Part shown: positions 29,068-44,300 of the stretch, piece by piece
Numbering within the stretch: position 1 is the first letter of the stretch
Layout: every line of letters starts with the position of its first letter
Assembly (NCBI RefSeq): GCF_000247815.1
Contig: NW_004775927.1
Location: 377,223 to 441,222, forward strand
From: Ficedula albicollis
Lineage: Eukaryota; Chordata; Aves; Passeriformes; Muscicapidae
Direction of reading: 5' to 3'
Length of the DNA: 64,000 bases
Notes under the pieces: generated by a model
The model's input: the letters and a program-made list of their open reading frames with translations, nothing else
Told to the model about the DNA's origin: nothing
Databases searched by the model: none
Position numbers and translations under genes: made by a program

Positions 29068-29385
29068 TTGGTTTGGTTTGGTTTTGTTTGGTTTGGTTTG
29101 GTTTGGTTTGGTTTGGTTTGGTTTGGTTTGGTTTGGTTTGGTTTGGTTTGGTTTGGTTTGGTTTGGTTTGGTTTGGTTTGGTTTGGTTTGGTTTGGTTTG
29201 GTTTGGTTTGGTTTGGTTTGGTTTGGTTTGGTTTGGTTTGGTTTGGTTTGGTTTGGTTTGGTTTGGTTTGGTTTGGTTTGGTTTGGTTTGGTTTGGTTTG
29301 GTTTGGTTTGGTTTGGTTTGGTTTGGTTTGGTTTGGTTTGGTTTGGTTTGGTTTGGTTTGGTTTGGTTTGGTTTGGTTTGGTTTG
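29068..29385. repeat. (GTTTG)n pentanucleotide array, about 63 units
   Basis: A nearly perfect array with one early variant unit (GTTTTG). Because five is not a multiple of three, every frame is open across it and gives spurious ORFs on both strands. Confidence 0.97.
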
Positions 29386-32300
29386 AAGAACAATGCCTAA
29401 GGATTATGTTACTTTAATCCTAACCTCATATGGGTGAAAAGTAAAAAATTCACCATCTCCGTACAGAACTTGTGTATGTGTGAGGAAATTTTCTTGAGGT
29501 TAGACAGAATTCACCATTAAAAATAAAAAAAATAAATTATCTAAATAAATAAAAATTGGTGTTGTGATTTTTATTCAGGAGATTACTTTCATAGAAGCAG
29601 AAAATAAACTGTTACTTACACAACGAGAGTGAAAAAACCTCACAAAACAGATAAAGCAGAAATAGAAAACAGTTATTAGAATTCATCAGTATGCCTCTAC
29701 AATTACCTGACCTCACTTTTGCTGTGCATCTCTTCTCCATATTATATCTTGTGTTTTTATTAACAATATGTTATACACAAAATATTACATGCAATATAAT
29801 TTGAGCTTCTAAATGTGTTCTTGGGTAGGATGACTATGTCTATTGAGACTCCTAGATTACTCCTATTAGGGAGTGAATGTCATGCTATTTGTCATCCAAA
29901 AGGTAATTTTCTCTAGACTTATATTAAGGTTTCATGTTTTATGATAACCTCTATATTATGTTGATCTGGGCATTTTTCATTAACCCATTCATCAGACAGG
30001 TATCTCCAGCAATAGCTGCAGCTCTGCAACATTTTACTTGTTTTCAAGATGAATAAGATTCTTTTTCAGCTGGGGCAGTAATACCAAAGGGGCATTTGAG
30101 TCCCTGTGATCATGCCAGTAAAATTCCATGACAAGCTTCACACATATTAAGAAGTATATATGTAGGAGTTAATTTATTGATTTTAGAAAATAGTGTATCA
30201 GAAGGGAATCACATTTATCCTGGAGTAAATGTTATTCTCTGGTGGCTGTCTTGTAACCACCAATCTCTGGCTGGTACAGAATCCAGCACCAATACATCCA
30301 AACAGTTAAGAGGTGCAGTGTCTATGATTTTTGATGCAGTTCACGATGATACATTTACATGGGTGAATGGCAACTCTGTGTGAAGGGATGACCGTGTTTA
30401 ACTGTAAATTCTGCTTTACACCTGGCATAGCATGAGGAGGAGACACTCCTGAAAAAAGAGTTTGCTTAATCTAATTAATAAGCATTAAAACAATTTGCAA
30501 GATGTCAGATCCTGCCTAGAAATTGTACCAAAGCTTCACAGGATAAGGGTCAGGGACTGGCTCCAAGGATGGCGTACTCAGTGATAATTAACCTTTGGAT
30601 TCCTCTTAGATTTCCAAGCAACTTGTGATCCTGATTGAAATTAAATTGAGGGAGGCAGAGAAAGATGGCTCTTGCCAAACTATAAACTGCAATAAAACGT
30701 AGCAGATATAGCCATGCACGCTAATTTCTTCTTGCAGAGGACTCTGAGGAGCTGATACAGACACTAAATCAAATCCACAGGTTTTTCTGACTAGGTGAGG
30801 CCTCAGCACTCCAGTCAAGAAGCAAAACAGATGAAGATCCTTTTGCCAACAGAATGCATTTCCCATGGATAAAGGGAGCAATTTCCTATTCCCTTAGGTG
30901 AATTACTATGCTAGTAATCAGTAAGCCTAACAAAAAATCCCAGCTGCTCTCACCTCACATGAAGAAAACACAAACAACTCTAAAAAATCAATCTAACATC
31001 TCCTATAGTCTCTAATGTGGAGCAGTCAATTCTCTTCTGTCTCCTCCCCTTTTTTACATAATAAAAATCTACCATCCCTGTCATCCCCAATATGTCATAA
31101 GCCAGCAAGTGTAAATGCAGCCATTCATATAATTTGAATGATAATTGAAAATAAGCGGAAAAGGAGGATGAATTTATCAAACTTGTGAGAATATTCTGGG
31201 GAAAAAAGGAATTTCCTGAGGTAACTGTCCTTGACCTGGCTCTTTAATCGAGTGAAATTTCATCACTTTATCTAATATCATGCTTCATGCTTCAGGCTTC
31301 CAGCAATTCTATTTTAGTGTGGTCTAATGGGCAGCTGACACATCCACTCAGCACCAGACTGCATAATATGTGCTGACACACTGTGTGGTGAGCACCCTAT
31401 TGAGAGCTGTTTATTTGTGCCTGGCAAGGAAAAATTCCATCCAATAAAGTCTCCTCATAACAATTTTAGTCTCAGTTTTCAGGCCCTCCACAGGCTCCAC
31501 ATTTCAAGAGGTTCAGAAGCACTTGCGGGGCAATTCAGCCGCTTATTTGGGTGGCTGTACATTATCTGACTTTAGGTGAGAGGTTGTGAAAGCACTGGTT
31601 ATGGTTGTCTGAAACCTGAATCTAGATAGTGTAATGAATAGTGTCATTCTAACTGCTTTGGAGCCAGCACTCCTCAGAAACCCTGATTCAATTTGATATT
31701 CTGAGGTTAACGCACTGTATTGGGACTGAAAATAGGAATGCACACAAAAAGCTTTTATATTTACTCAGTTCAGTAAGCATGGCAAACTCATCAACAGCTA
31801 TTTGTAAACTGCAGAATGGTGGGACTTATTTTGATACACTGATTTATGCTTTCTGTTTTTCCTGCAGCATTACTTTAGAGTAGAAATGGACTAAAAGGAA
31901 AAAGCAGACATGGCTCTCAACATAATAGCAAATGACATTATCATAAACAAAGCAACATGTGAAAATAAAGGAATGACATAATCACAGATATTATGGCCTC
32001 TTAAACCTCATGTAGAAATGAAATTTGCTGTAGAGACCAAGGAATACATTTCCTATACATACTTTAAGAGGGAAGATATTAAGATCGTTGTTTTACGTAT
32101 TAGTTATGGAGAAGTAAGTAGTCTGTAAAGCAAGTTATACATATACACAAATGACAGAAAAAATTAAAGGTCCAAAAATAGGGTTGGTTAAAATTAATGT
32201 TTCATCCGCCCATCCACACTGAAAGGCATAACCAAATTATATCTAGATATACAATTACTGATCATCAAAGTACTTAGAGTGGAAACGAAATTTATTTCAC

Positions 32301-35300
32301 AAAAACTGTGGAAAAATGATTCTCTAAGTCTGTGAAAGCCATTTCAGAACTTTTACCTAACCTTAATATATGTATTACATAACATTTGTATTTTCTACGA
32401 GGAACTACATGACATGGCCACATAGAGAATGCACATGTATTATTCACAAGTGTATCTTGCAGGAAAAGTGCTTTGACCTTGATAGTGTTAGAAAAGTAGC
32501 CTCAGCTTTTTCTCTTACTTTAGAAAATTTGAAGTCAGAACCCTTAATAATTGGAAAAATCACTAGAAAATTCTGCAAATGGAAAAAAAGATCAAGCCTA
32601 ATAATAAACTTACAGACACCAATTATATCCAGCTATGATACGTATTTCTAAAATGAAGAAATGTATATTTTTGCATTTAAAGGTTACTTTACAACAGAGT
32701 GTCAAGAGACTTAGTGAAGAATCTATGTACTTAACTAACACTTTAGGTCTGCAGGTAGAAAGGACTTAAATGAGTAAAGGCTGTTTCTTTTCTTTTTTAC
32801 TTTTTTAAGAAAATGAAATTCTGAGGGGACCAAGCCAGTTTTCAGTGTTCCAGATTTTGCCAATTCAGATTCATTATTATATCTTTCAAATTTTGTTTGC
32901 TTGCTTTGCATAACTGATAATTTTCTAGAAAAACTTTGCATTAAATTCTCCTTTTACCTCAAATAGAAAACAGATACCAAGAAAATAATATGCACTAACA
33001 AAGTGCTTGTCTTAGTTAGCACTATCTCCAATGTTTCCACATTATTGCCATGTAATAAAAGATTCTATAAAAAAGACTGGGTTTTTTAATAATAATAATA
33101 TTCATGCAATTTGCTACCAATATAGTTAATATATCCATTCAGTGAATTCAGTGTGCTTATTTGCATGTACCCACATTCACAGGCATGCATTTATCTTTGC
33201 ACCTCTATGCAAATAGTCTAGTACATTATACAAGCATGGAAGTGTCTATTGTGAAAATGTAAAATTAATGCAAAGGTGAAGTAAACTAAGAAAACACTGT
33301 AAGACTGCAGCTTCAATCTTTACAGGAACATTAATTTAGCCATCTTGCACAGACTGGGAGGTGTATTTTCAGTGCATGTACAGTACTTGCCAATCTTTAT
33401 CACAAGACAGAGAGGGTGCATATTAATAATATTGTCAAGAATAATATTGTCAAGAACCTCAGTCACATAATTTCTTGGCTTTTACTTCACCCATGTAAGT
33501 TTCTTTGCAAATTAATATCATTTCATTTCAGTGTGATCTCCAGCTATAGAGAGGACCCTTCCAGAGGAGAAGGAAGACCTCTAGTTAAGAATGATGTCAT
33601 AGCCATGATGTCTGTAACAGATTTTCAGTTTGTGCTCTGTATGTAAGCTACCTCTCCTGCCACAGTCCTTGGTCTCACTTCTTCCTCATGGATGCTATGC
33701 ATACAAAAGTGCAGCATCAGTGTGGCAGATGGTATGTGGCTGAGAAAATTGGGTCAATTGGAGAAAAACATTAAAACTACCACCCTAAAAGAGGATGTTT
33801 CTGGCTCATTTTGGAGAACTGTCCCTTATTCCCTGCAAACACCTCTTTATCTGTAAGAGATAGAAATGGCTTAGCTCAGCCTAGGGGGTCAGACCATCCT
33901 TTCACATTAGGGGCAGCTCTGTTCCAACACATCAAACTCAGGACAGCAGCATGGGATTTCACACACTCAAGCAGGTGTCACTTTCCAGAGACTATTCCCA
34001 AACAGTGGGATAAATGTCAGAAGCAAGAGAAGCAGACAATAAAAGTGAAGATGTAGCATCCGAATCCAGAGCAGTTATATACAGGTTTGGTGTCAAACAA
34101 GGGGATTGACCTTAAGCGCTCTAAGTGGAGCCATATGGGCAGTGATGTTGACTATCACCTCCTAAAAAGAAAAACAAAAAATGAGAAACTGGTACCTGTG
34201 TGCAGATACAGCCGCACCAAATAGCCAGCACTGATATCAAACAAGTATCTCATCAAGTAAGTTTTGCTTTCACATTTGCACTTGTCCAGGAGCAGTCGTA
34301 TTTACTCTACTTCAGGTTCCCCAGAGTCACAAGCTACACAGGAACTACTTTTTATCTTTGAAGGGAATATTTCACAACTTTTCAGACTTTACATGAATTG
34401 AGCAAATCCTGCCAGGAGATGCAAGAAAGTTTCAGAAGATTCCTCAATAGCTTTCTGCTAGAAGAGTGATACATTTGTTTCAGATTTTTTCATCTGTAAA
34501 GGTGAGTCACAGCATGCTTCAGCCTTCAGTCAGATACAGTATTGATCTTTCCCATCCAGCCAGAGTTAAGTATTTAGCAATAAATTCGAGTTTTAAGGCA
34601 GGGAACAGTAATTGGACACATGTGTCGTGATCTTTAGAGAACGAGATAAAGTGGAGAGGTCTGTTAATGAGCTTGGAGAAGGAAAGAGGAACTCAGAGAA
34701 AATAAGGGTGTTATTACAGTTCAACAGTAAACCCTGATCATGCTCAGAATCCTAATAAAATCTGCATGCCATTTATCCAAACGCAAGACAAAGAAACATA
34801 TAAGCTGTGGAAAGAGGAGAGCCAAACAAACAAAACAGTTTCTAGCCTTGTATGTATATTTCTCCGTAAGTCAACATCCGAAAACTAACAAAGAAGTCAT
34901 GAAATACTCACATTCTGAGACACAAAATTCTAAGAGTATCTTCATGTGAAATTATATGTGAGAAAAAGTGGAAATGCTGCCTAATATTAAAACACTTAGA
35001 ATCACCATGAAGGCTTGCATAGAAATCTGTTTTGATATATGCATAATTGTGTGCATACATATGTTTGTCTATATTTACATACATATAAACATATACACAT
35101 GCATTTAATTTGTTAGGCAGAACTTTTGTTAATTTTGAATTTTACCTAAATCTAGTAATTTTGAATTTTTTATGTGTGGCAATTTCTAATGCCTGTTAAA
35201 CTTTGAAATTAAATCTTTTTCTCCTCTTTCTGGAAGTTGTAACTAGAATATAGTTTGGTCTGCATTCCTTGAATTGCAGACATTAATAGACACAGGAGTT

Positions 35301-38300
35301 TTGTGAAAAACTACACCTATGTTCTCCAAGAAAAATTAATAAAGAAAAATTCTTGAATAATGCAAGACAGACCCTCCTAAAGAAGCTTAAACAAGGGTCA
35401 GTGAAAAATTCATTTATTTAGCATTGAAAGCATGTTTCATAGCAACCCACACATATTGTATTGCTTCTGCTTTATGGCTCACTAATTTCATAAATAATGA
35501 ATTTAAATTAAACAATTAATTAACGAGACCTAGGGTTCAATGTGGGATCAATAGCAATCTTTTCTCTGTAATTTTTTAGGTTAAGATCCACAAATAAACA
35601 TTTAATATAAATTTTCATAAGGGACTTCTTTTGTATATACCAAATTATTAAATGCTTTTATAGAACAAGAGATATACTATGTAATAGACTAAACACATGT
35701 TAAACAGATCCTAATTCTAATATCATTTCAAGGTATTATACTTGTTTTACAGGAGCTGTCTTAATATATTTTACTTTTTATGTAATTTTTAAAATTACTG
35801 TTTTCTATATGCATTGAGAATGAACAGAGATGGTTTTGTGGATTTCTTACACTTTCCCTGAAGCATCTGATATGCATTGTTCAGTATGTAATAAAAGGTA
35901 GGATGGAGACAATATTCATGTTATATATGGGCATTTTTTTTCTCTGCTAATTGAAATTATTTTTTGATTAAAATTTATTTCAATCCATCACCTCTGTCTG
36001 CACACAAATTTTTCTCAGCTTTACTGAGAAGTTCAGTAAAGGCTAGTGTTAGATGTAGAAATCTTTGTAGAACTTTGGGTAAACAAAAAATTACAAGTAT
36101 GAATATTTCTAACAACCTAGACTGTTATCTAACTTTGTATGGTAGGGAAATGTATCTCAATCTTAATGAAAGTGCACTTGCAGGACATAAAATCTTGATC
36201 ACTGAATGCAGTGTATTTCACCACTTACTTGATCACAAGATACATTTAAGATCTACCCAGGAAAAACAAACTTGTCCTTAGGATATAATAGTAAGAGCAT
36301 GACAGACACACAAATGGTGCACAGTTATACGAAGTCCCAGTGCAATGCCTGAATGGCAAGGACATATTTATTAGGGCAGTTGCTCCCTGGCTCTGAGTTA
36401 AGAGCTCTAGATTTTCTCTTCTTTATCCTGTATCATTAAGATGCATCCACCTTTCAAAGGCTTGATGGACTTAATTAATGGATGTTCATAAAATACCTCA
36501 AATATCTTTGAAGGAAGGCATTGGAGTAATATGAAGAATACTGTTTCCCACATGCATTGTGAATGAATAGAAATGCTTTCATAGAAACTCACATTTTCAC
36601 ACATACTGAATTGTTTAAAAAAAAGGAGACAACTCAATTTCCTTGTATTAAATATTTAGTAGGGATTTCCTTTTGGTTTTCCCTCCAGGAATTCAGTAGA
36701 CACATGAAAATATCAGCTTCTACTAGAGCATTTCTAATTATTTCTGACAGATGCTTGTCATAATAAAAGACAATGTAAAGGGTCAAAGTTAAAGAGAAAA
36801 AAACCCTTTCTCTATAATGAGCTCTGTTATCTGCAATATTCTAATACTAAAAGAAGTTGCAATCTTTAGCGAGGCTCATGAGTTTATCTTATGTTTGTCT
36901 CATACTGACAGGGTTTTATGAAAATCATGTCTCATCTAAATTTAGCCACCCAAATCCTATGGGAATAAGGACTTGCAATGGTTGTGTTTATGTCTGTTTG
37001 CCAGTATAACTGTAAAGGCATATAAATGGTCTTTAAGTTACTTCATACCATACAAGTGCTCTTAAGACCTTTGTCTGTACTGAGATATATTGTTATTGGT
37101 ATTTTCATGAGAAATTCTACCTTAGCCTATGGTTAGTGTTTCCCGTATTGAAAACTTTATTTAAACATAACTCCAGTGAGGATCTGGGGAGAGGATAGGA
37201 TGAGGGTCATTGAAGTGTCTCTGTTATTTAGTTCTGCTTCTAGCATGCTCTTTTTGATTCACAACATAGGTTTTCTTTTCTTTACTACCATACGTAAATC
37301 TCCACGTACATGAAATAAGGTCTTCAAAGCAACCATGCAAATGTTACATTCTTTACACTCGTGTCAAGTTACTAGGAAAAATAACTTGTTTGCACACTGT
37401 CCTTCATTGACGGTTTTTACTTTTTGTCAGTGTTCTCAGTTATAGTCAGATAGAGAGTATATACTCTGAAGACATCTAAAAGCTATAGGCCAGCACAAAT
37501 TTTGCACTGTGGGTTGTGGGTTTTCCTTCTTCCTCTTCAGGGAGCAGTTCATTTTGTCATCAGCTTTAGCGTATTTTGGGGGTTTTAGTTTGGGGATACA
37601 TCTGTTTCATGAAATTACCTAAGATAGATCCCACAGTGTTAAAATATATTTTACAAAGTACAGAGCAGGTGAAAATGGCTCCATTTGCACCAAATTCAAG
37701 ATGGGCAGCAGAAACATTTGTGACTCAGTGAATGCATGCTACCTTCAGGCATCATTGAATTGTTATGGATGTACCATACTTTAGATGAAGGTACATAAGC
37801 CAAATTATATCATCCAGACCCGCAAGTTAAAAAATTCAATTAGGGCAATGTCTTGGGAAAAGGTAGGTAGTCAACATTTCTCTTGTTGGCTCAAAAGTCA
37901 GTGTCATTTTTAAATTCTTATTTAAATGTCTAGCTTCATCTCTTTGCTAATGATCTGGGGACATCTAAGCCACCTTCTTTTTTCTTTCCACTTGATGCGT
38001 TAAAAAAAAGGGCTCTGCTAACTTTATCATACCTACAGAGCCCTTCCTTAGCCATCCTCACAGTGGTTATTAAGTGTGGTTGAGGAGATAGAACTAATTG
38101 TAAAGAACTTGACACCCAAAAAGAGACATGCAGAGGTGATGGTGGGGCCACAAAGAAACCAAACCACAGTTACAGCTTTCTATACTTTTGTATTCTATGG
38201 TTCTTTTACTGACTGCCTTGACAAGCTGGCATGTAAAAAGTAAGGTACATAACTTTATTTCTTAAATAGGAGAAATTGCATTCACCGAACATTTTCTTAT

Positions 38301-41300
38301 CCAGAACATTTTCAAACTTCTCTTTCCAAAAAGTGAAGCTCCGTAGGCTGAGCTAGGGTTAAATGTATCACTGTGGCTAATCCAGAACGTCTTAGTTTGT
38401 GGAGAAAGACAACTTGACTTAAAAAAAAAAAAACCAAGAAAATATGTGAAGCTTTAAAAACTATACTTTAGCAGAAGAGGAAGAAGAAAGTTGATGCCAA
38501 GAAATGGAGACATGTAAATTTTTGAACATGATGGGGACAGATGTGGAGAAGATGCATGAAAGAGAATTCAACTTTTCTCACCTGGTCACTTTAAAAATAT
38601 TTAATGCCGCCTTAAAAATATTTTAATAGAGGACCCAAGAGGTCACACAATGAAGACAAGAGCTCAGGAGAAGTTTAAGAATAATTTTTAAAAGTTCTTA
38701 GAAATGTCCATGGTATTTTAAAACACTAGATTTACGGTAGGTGAGAGTCTGAAATCTTTAAACTAGACGAATTATGAAGCCTCCGAAGAGACCTATAATG
38801 TCCAGCAAGAATGAATAAAGCAAAAGGAAGGTTCTGCTCACTGTACATAAGGGACAGGGTTTGATAGATACACTGTATTCCTGTTATATTATTTTCTCTC
38901 ATCAAAATACTTCAAGGCTCATCATGGCTCTTTTCATGCTAAAATAATAGCAATAAACAAAAAGCATGATCAGCTACAGTGGCATTTCACACCATCTATC
39001 ACTTATAGAGCTTGAAACAGGAAGCACCATTTTCCAAATTGAAAATGTTTGAATGGGCTGTCAAAAAGCCTCTCAGTGAATGTGTTCCATCCAACAGAAA
39101 CAAGCCCTCTGCAAACAAATCAAGTGGTGCAGAAATCCTTTGCACAAGATGATAGGCGAGGCCTCCATGCTGACACTGTATGCAAGCCAAGTTTTCATGT
39201 ACTTTGATGGCTGACCTCCAACTCCTGACATATTCATTATATTCCAGCATGTTGGGCGCAGATTGCATTGAAGTGATGACAGCTACAAGACAGCCAACAA
39301 GGAATATGGGCATTCTGGCAACAGGTGGCCTTTCATTTGTACTGGGAAAGTTAATCTAGTTTATCATCAAAGTATATTATGTTCAAGGAGTGTCATGTTT
39401 TGAGAAATATAGTGACAGATCAAACAGAGGAAGCAGTCTTCCATAGACTGTGACATTTTTCATAGACCAAACCTTTCAAGCTGCTCTATTGTTTATGCTT
39501 GATTTAGGTCAGTTAAAAATTATTCCATTGTCTCAGGGTTTACACTGCTGGCTCCAAATTGTAGTTTCTGCCCTTTGTCAAAGTCTGATGGAGGTATGCC
39601 AGAAAGTGTAGAGTCCTGGGACCACCATCAGCCACACGCTGGGGTATACTTGATTACCTTGAAAAAGGTGATTTTAGAAAGATGATACTTCTCAAGGAAA
39701 AATATCAGATAGAAATGCTTCTGGGAATGTGCGTGTCTTTAGCTCTGACAACCACATTAGCTGCAAATTCAGTCCTGAAAATTCTTACTCCCTTGCCCAC
39801 TTTGCTTATCTTTTTCAACAGACTGAGGAAAAAATGTGTAAAATTGAAATCATGTCAGAGACTCATAGCTCAAGTGGTTGATGTGAACTCTTGGTTTAAT
39901 TTCACTCCTGCTTCTGAAGATAGGTCAGAGAAATACTGTACTGCAGTTAAAGTAAACCATTGATTTTTGCATGTGCGAATATAGTCACAGAGCTGATACC
40001 AATTTTTTTGTTGAAACTGTTTTTTGCTAACAAAGTTTTTATTTAACTAAAGAGATTTTTACAAATAAATCCACTTGCTGTGTAAATTACAAATAAATAT
40101 ACTCAATAGATACAAATGAGCAGAAAATATCCCAACCTAAAATACTAAAACTGGAAATGGACATCTGGAAATCCTGCTGCGGTCACCAAATAACACAGTT
40201 TAATTTTTTCTTCTTTACTCACCACTCCCTGAAATACAGAGTTAGCTGATGATGTTGGAAGTAAAACTAGACACTTGAAGAAAAATGTGATCTAACCAGG
40301 GAAATTAGGTCACCAACAGAACCAGGAGAATAGCAGGGCTTAAACTACAGACCCTGTTGGACGGCAACATCTCCAAATCAAAATATCAGGAATTCAGATG
40401 ACATACGTTTTTATGAATTTCTATCAAAAAGAGATTTATGGAAAATGTCGACAAATTGGTTTCACTCCATAAAATAAAATTTGCCAAATAAAGGGGAAAA
40501 CAACCCCCCGTCTTTTTCTAGCATTTGTTACTTATGGCATAGCTAATATTGAACTGTTACTGGATAAGGATTCAAATATATTTTTACAGAAGAGCAGTCT
40601 GAAAATTCCAAGCATGTATGTCAATATTATATTTGTAGAGGTGAATATTGATAAGGAAACTCATATTCTTATTCGTAGCTTTTGTATTAATTGAACATAA
40701 TATTTTAAAAATGCTGAGCTATACAGATGCATTGATGCTTTAGCAGGTAAAGAATGTATTCCCTGAAGTCATCACCACCTCTTGCACCACGGCATTCATC
40801 ATAGAGTTGCCTTTGAGCACATGAACCAAAATAATTCAAGATGCAAGATAATGAAAAAGATGTCTTCTATAAGAACACAGGTTACACCATTTAGTCCTTG
40901 CAACCAGACCAGATTTAATCAAAAACATTTGAAAACAGTGTCTTTCTTTCAAAGCAAAGAATTTAGTTTTTTGCTATTTTATTTGAAAGATGTTAAGGAG
41001 GCAGTTTCTTATGTAACAGTACATTTAAGACATCTCAAAAACCTCTAGAAACTGCGGCATAAACACATAATGTTCTTGACATAGCCAGTAAAAAATCTGA
41101 ATCATCTTCTCATACAATCTTCATACATGTACTTGCTATGAAAGCCAAATATTTTAGGATGAGTCCTGAGAAAATTTTGGAGTTTGATGAGCAGAATCCT
41201 CTTTAAATTTGGGAAAAGCAGAAAACACATAATCATGAAAAATTAAGCAAGATAGGACAAAAAAATGGAGTGGGAAACAAATTGCACAAGTTTTCAAAAT

Positions 41301-44300
41301 GTGACAGATGAAACAGAGCTCTCAGCACTATCTAACAATTAAAGCCAGAAAAAACAAACAAGTATGCTTCTTTTCATGGATGAATATACCCAGACCACCA
41401 CCTCTCACTGCTACAAAGGCCATTGACTCCCATTAATTGACAGCTGTGAGTACCTTCACTTCTCTAAGTCCTTTCTGAAGAGTTGCTCCTGGTTCATCAG
41501 TTGTGTGCCCTAAACTGTCCAGTGGATTTATAGCTTCTGATTATGATCTTCTTTACAATGTTGTGCAGTTAATTAAGATATATATGCATTCTACTCTTCG
41601 TGTGACTGAAAGCACAATTATACCCAGAGGCTCTAATTTCTTTCACATTACAAGAAAACATGTTTCTATTGTTTCTGAGCAGAGATGTCAATGTTTGCCC
41701 CATGTTCTCTGTCTGTTTCTTATGTGGGCCTAACTGCCTACAATTGATTTTACAAATTACTTTTAATTAAAAATTATATTATGCAGTTCCTTATCCTGCA
41801 CTCTTATCTTTCCCCTATGAACTTAGCTGTCAGAGGAAGAATTTTTTTGAATTTTAATTAAATTTTACTGCAAATTTCTTCCAAATGCTGTCCTTAATTC
41901 CTGGAGCTTTAATTCCTTGAGTAGCTGGAAATGAAAATCACATGCTATTTGGATAACCAGGGAATTTTGCAAGTTTTCTGAAAAAAACCCCCAAAACCCA
42001 CATGGCAGTGTTGACCAAGCTAGAAGTTAAATAATAACCATTTGAAATGACTTTTACCTGCTGCATTATGAAGAAACTTACTCTTTTCTGCTCTTAGGGT
42101 GTTTCAGTCAGCCTGTGAAATCAGATCTATGGAAGATAGGCTTTGAAATGGCATCCTCACTCCAGAAAAGGGGAAAAGAGTGGACTCAGCAAGCAACTTT
42201 TAATGGCTCAAGCCCAGAGTTACATTCTTCTGCTTAAGGAAAAAGACAGAAATAAACTTAATTTGCATCGTTACTTCAGATGAAATGGGGTTTTGAGTCT
42301 TGACACAAAGTATTTTAAGAAAAATCTTAAATGCTGAATTTGCTTCCTTCTTCATAGCCGCTATTCATCTGAATCTCTGGATGTTAGCTCCAGGTGCAAG
42401 GTGAGAGAAAATCACGCCAAGAAATTTTAAAGTCTTACAAAATCTAGGAGCAGTGCTGCCTGGCTTTCAGTGTTGCATACAAACTTCCTGCTAGCTTCCT
42501 GTGCACGCCTTAGCTCTGCAGACTATGCATTCTTGGAGGGTGTTCCACCACCAGAAACAAGGCAGAGAAAAGTAAGTCTTTTCATCACACTATTTCATGA
42601 TTTCTAATGCTTTTATTCTTAATTACAATGTCTAATAATAATGGTTAAACATGCAATAGATGGCTGCTGCTCACTCAAAATACCTAGAGATTGAGATATC
42701 CTTGTTAATAGGACACAGAAGTGTCGTGGTTTATACTTACAGCAAGAAACACTTAGACACAGATTTCTAGTGAAACCTCTAAGAAATGGGAATTAGATTT
42801 CTCAGTGCTCTTTTTTCTTTTTCTTTTTAATTTTAAGATCAATTCTTGCTTTTCCTTGAAAAATCACTTCTGCAGCAAACATTCCAACAAGCAAATTCTT
42901 CACAGAGAGAATTTGTAAAGGAAAACACTAAGCAAACACTAGGGCTTTCTCTGTACTGACTAAAAGCTATTGTTTTCTCTAATGAGATTTAAAAAACCTA
43001 GCGTACCATTTATTTCACTAAAAAATCATAGCAGCAGACAAAGTATGTTCAATGTTTCCTGTGAAGTATCCAGGTAAGGTCAAATCTGTACCATACCCCT
43101 GGAACTGACTTGATTTGATTGACTCTGCACTAACTCTGGAAGTGCTCTATTTACACTGCAGTTTTGCCTCAGTTATTAGCATGTAAAAACACTTCCTTGC
43201 CATGTAAGAAAAAAAGAGAAAAAAGAACTTTTACAATTCCTCCACTTATGGGTGCAATCAGACTGCTCCAAAAGCAGATACTGTTAGACAATTCTGCTTG
43301 CCTGTCTCGTTTTGCTGTTGCCATACAGAAAGCGTCAACAGAAACGTAACTATTGTTGCAAGACTGTACACTGGCACAAGTAAATGCAAACTCCTCTGAC
43401 TGCACTGTGGGGAGAAAGTCCAAAGTGAATTTCCTTTCCCAGTCACCCAGAGAAGCAGAATGTGAATTATGAAGAAATTCCATCTTTCTCCAGCAGAAAT
43501 TTGTGAAGTTTGGCTGACAGCACCACTGATTTACATCCTCACTCTGCTACACCTCCTGTCCTGCATTTGGCCTGATAGATATTCATTCTGTAGAACAGTG
43601 TTTCATATCTTTACATATCTGTAGCACACATCCTGAAAGCTTACAGGGCAGCCTTCTGCTGATGCTGTCATACATTGAAATAGTCAAGATGTTGAACACA
43701 CTAACAAAAGACATATCATGTAATCAAAATGCATTATAGATATTATATTTTATAGAAAAATGATTCAAAAAAAGAGGACCAATACGTTTTCACCTAAAGA
43801 TTTACGCAGACAGTATTTATACAAAGCAAAGACAGTATCAAAATGCACGCTAATGTGTCAAACATCTGCAGTAATTTCATGGCATGAGCTTCCAATGACC
43901 TTCTGGGACATTGCTGCTAATTTTTCTTATTAAGAAAAATTGTTTCTACATTCCATCATGCCAGTTTCTGGAGGTATGCAATAAGGAACTACTGTACAGT
44001 AGCTCAAATTAGATACAGCATGTCTCTGCTTAATTTACTTCATGCTGTTAATTACCTATCTAGAGAGACCTTATGATGCCACATTTAATAATCCAGATCT
44101 CTCTACATATAAGCAGATGTTTAAACTGAGTGGAATTTATTTTATTTTGGTGTATGGCTGGCAACCTGGCAATTTCATGTAAGAAGATGTTGAGTAAGCT
44201 GATTTTTACTAGTAGTTCTGCCAATTACAGGTTGATAGTCTAGAAGGCTTCCCTAATAGCCATTTTTTTCCTGATGAGACAGTTCTGTGGTAAGCAAAGT

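Noticed and set aside
29068..29385. CRISPR-like or telomere-like array
   Set aside because: No spacers, and the unit is not TTAGGG; a plain microsatellite.
29046..29417. Repeat-type ORFs (Trp/Phe/Gly/Leu or Pro/Asn/Gln/Thr/Lys)
   Set aside because: Produced by the (GTTTG)n array in every frame.
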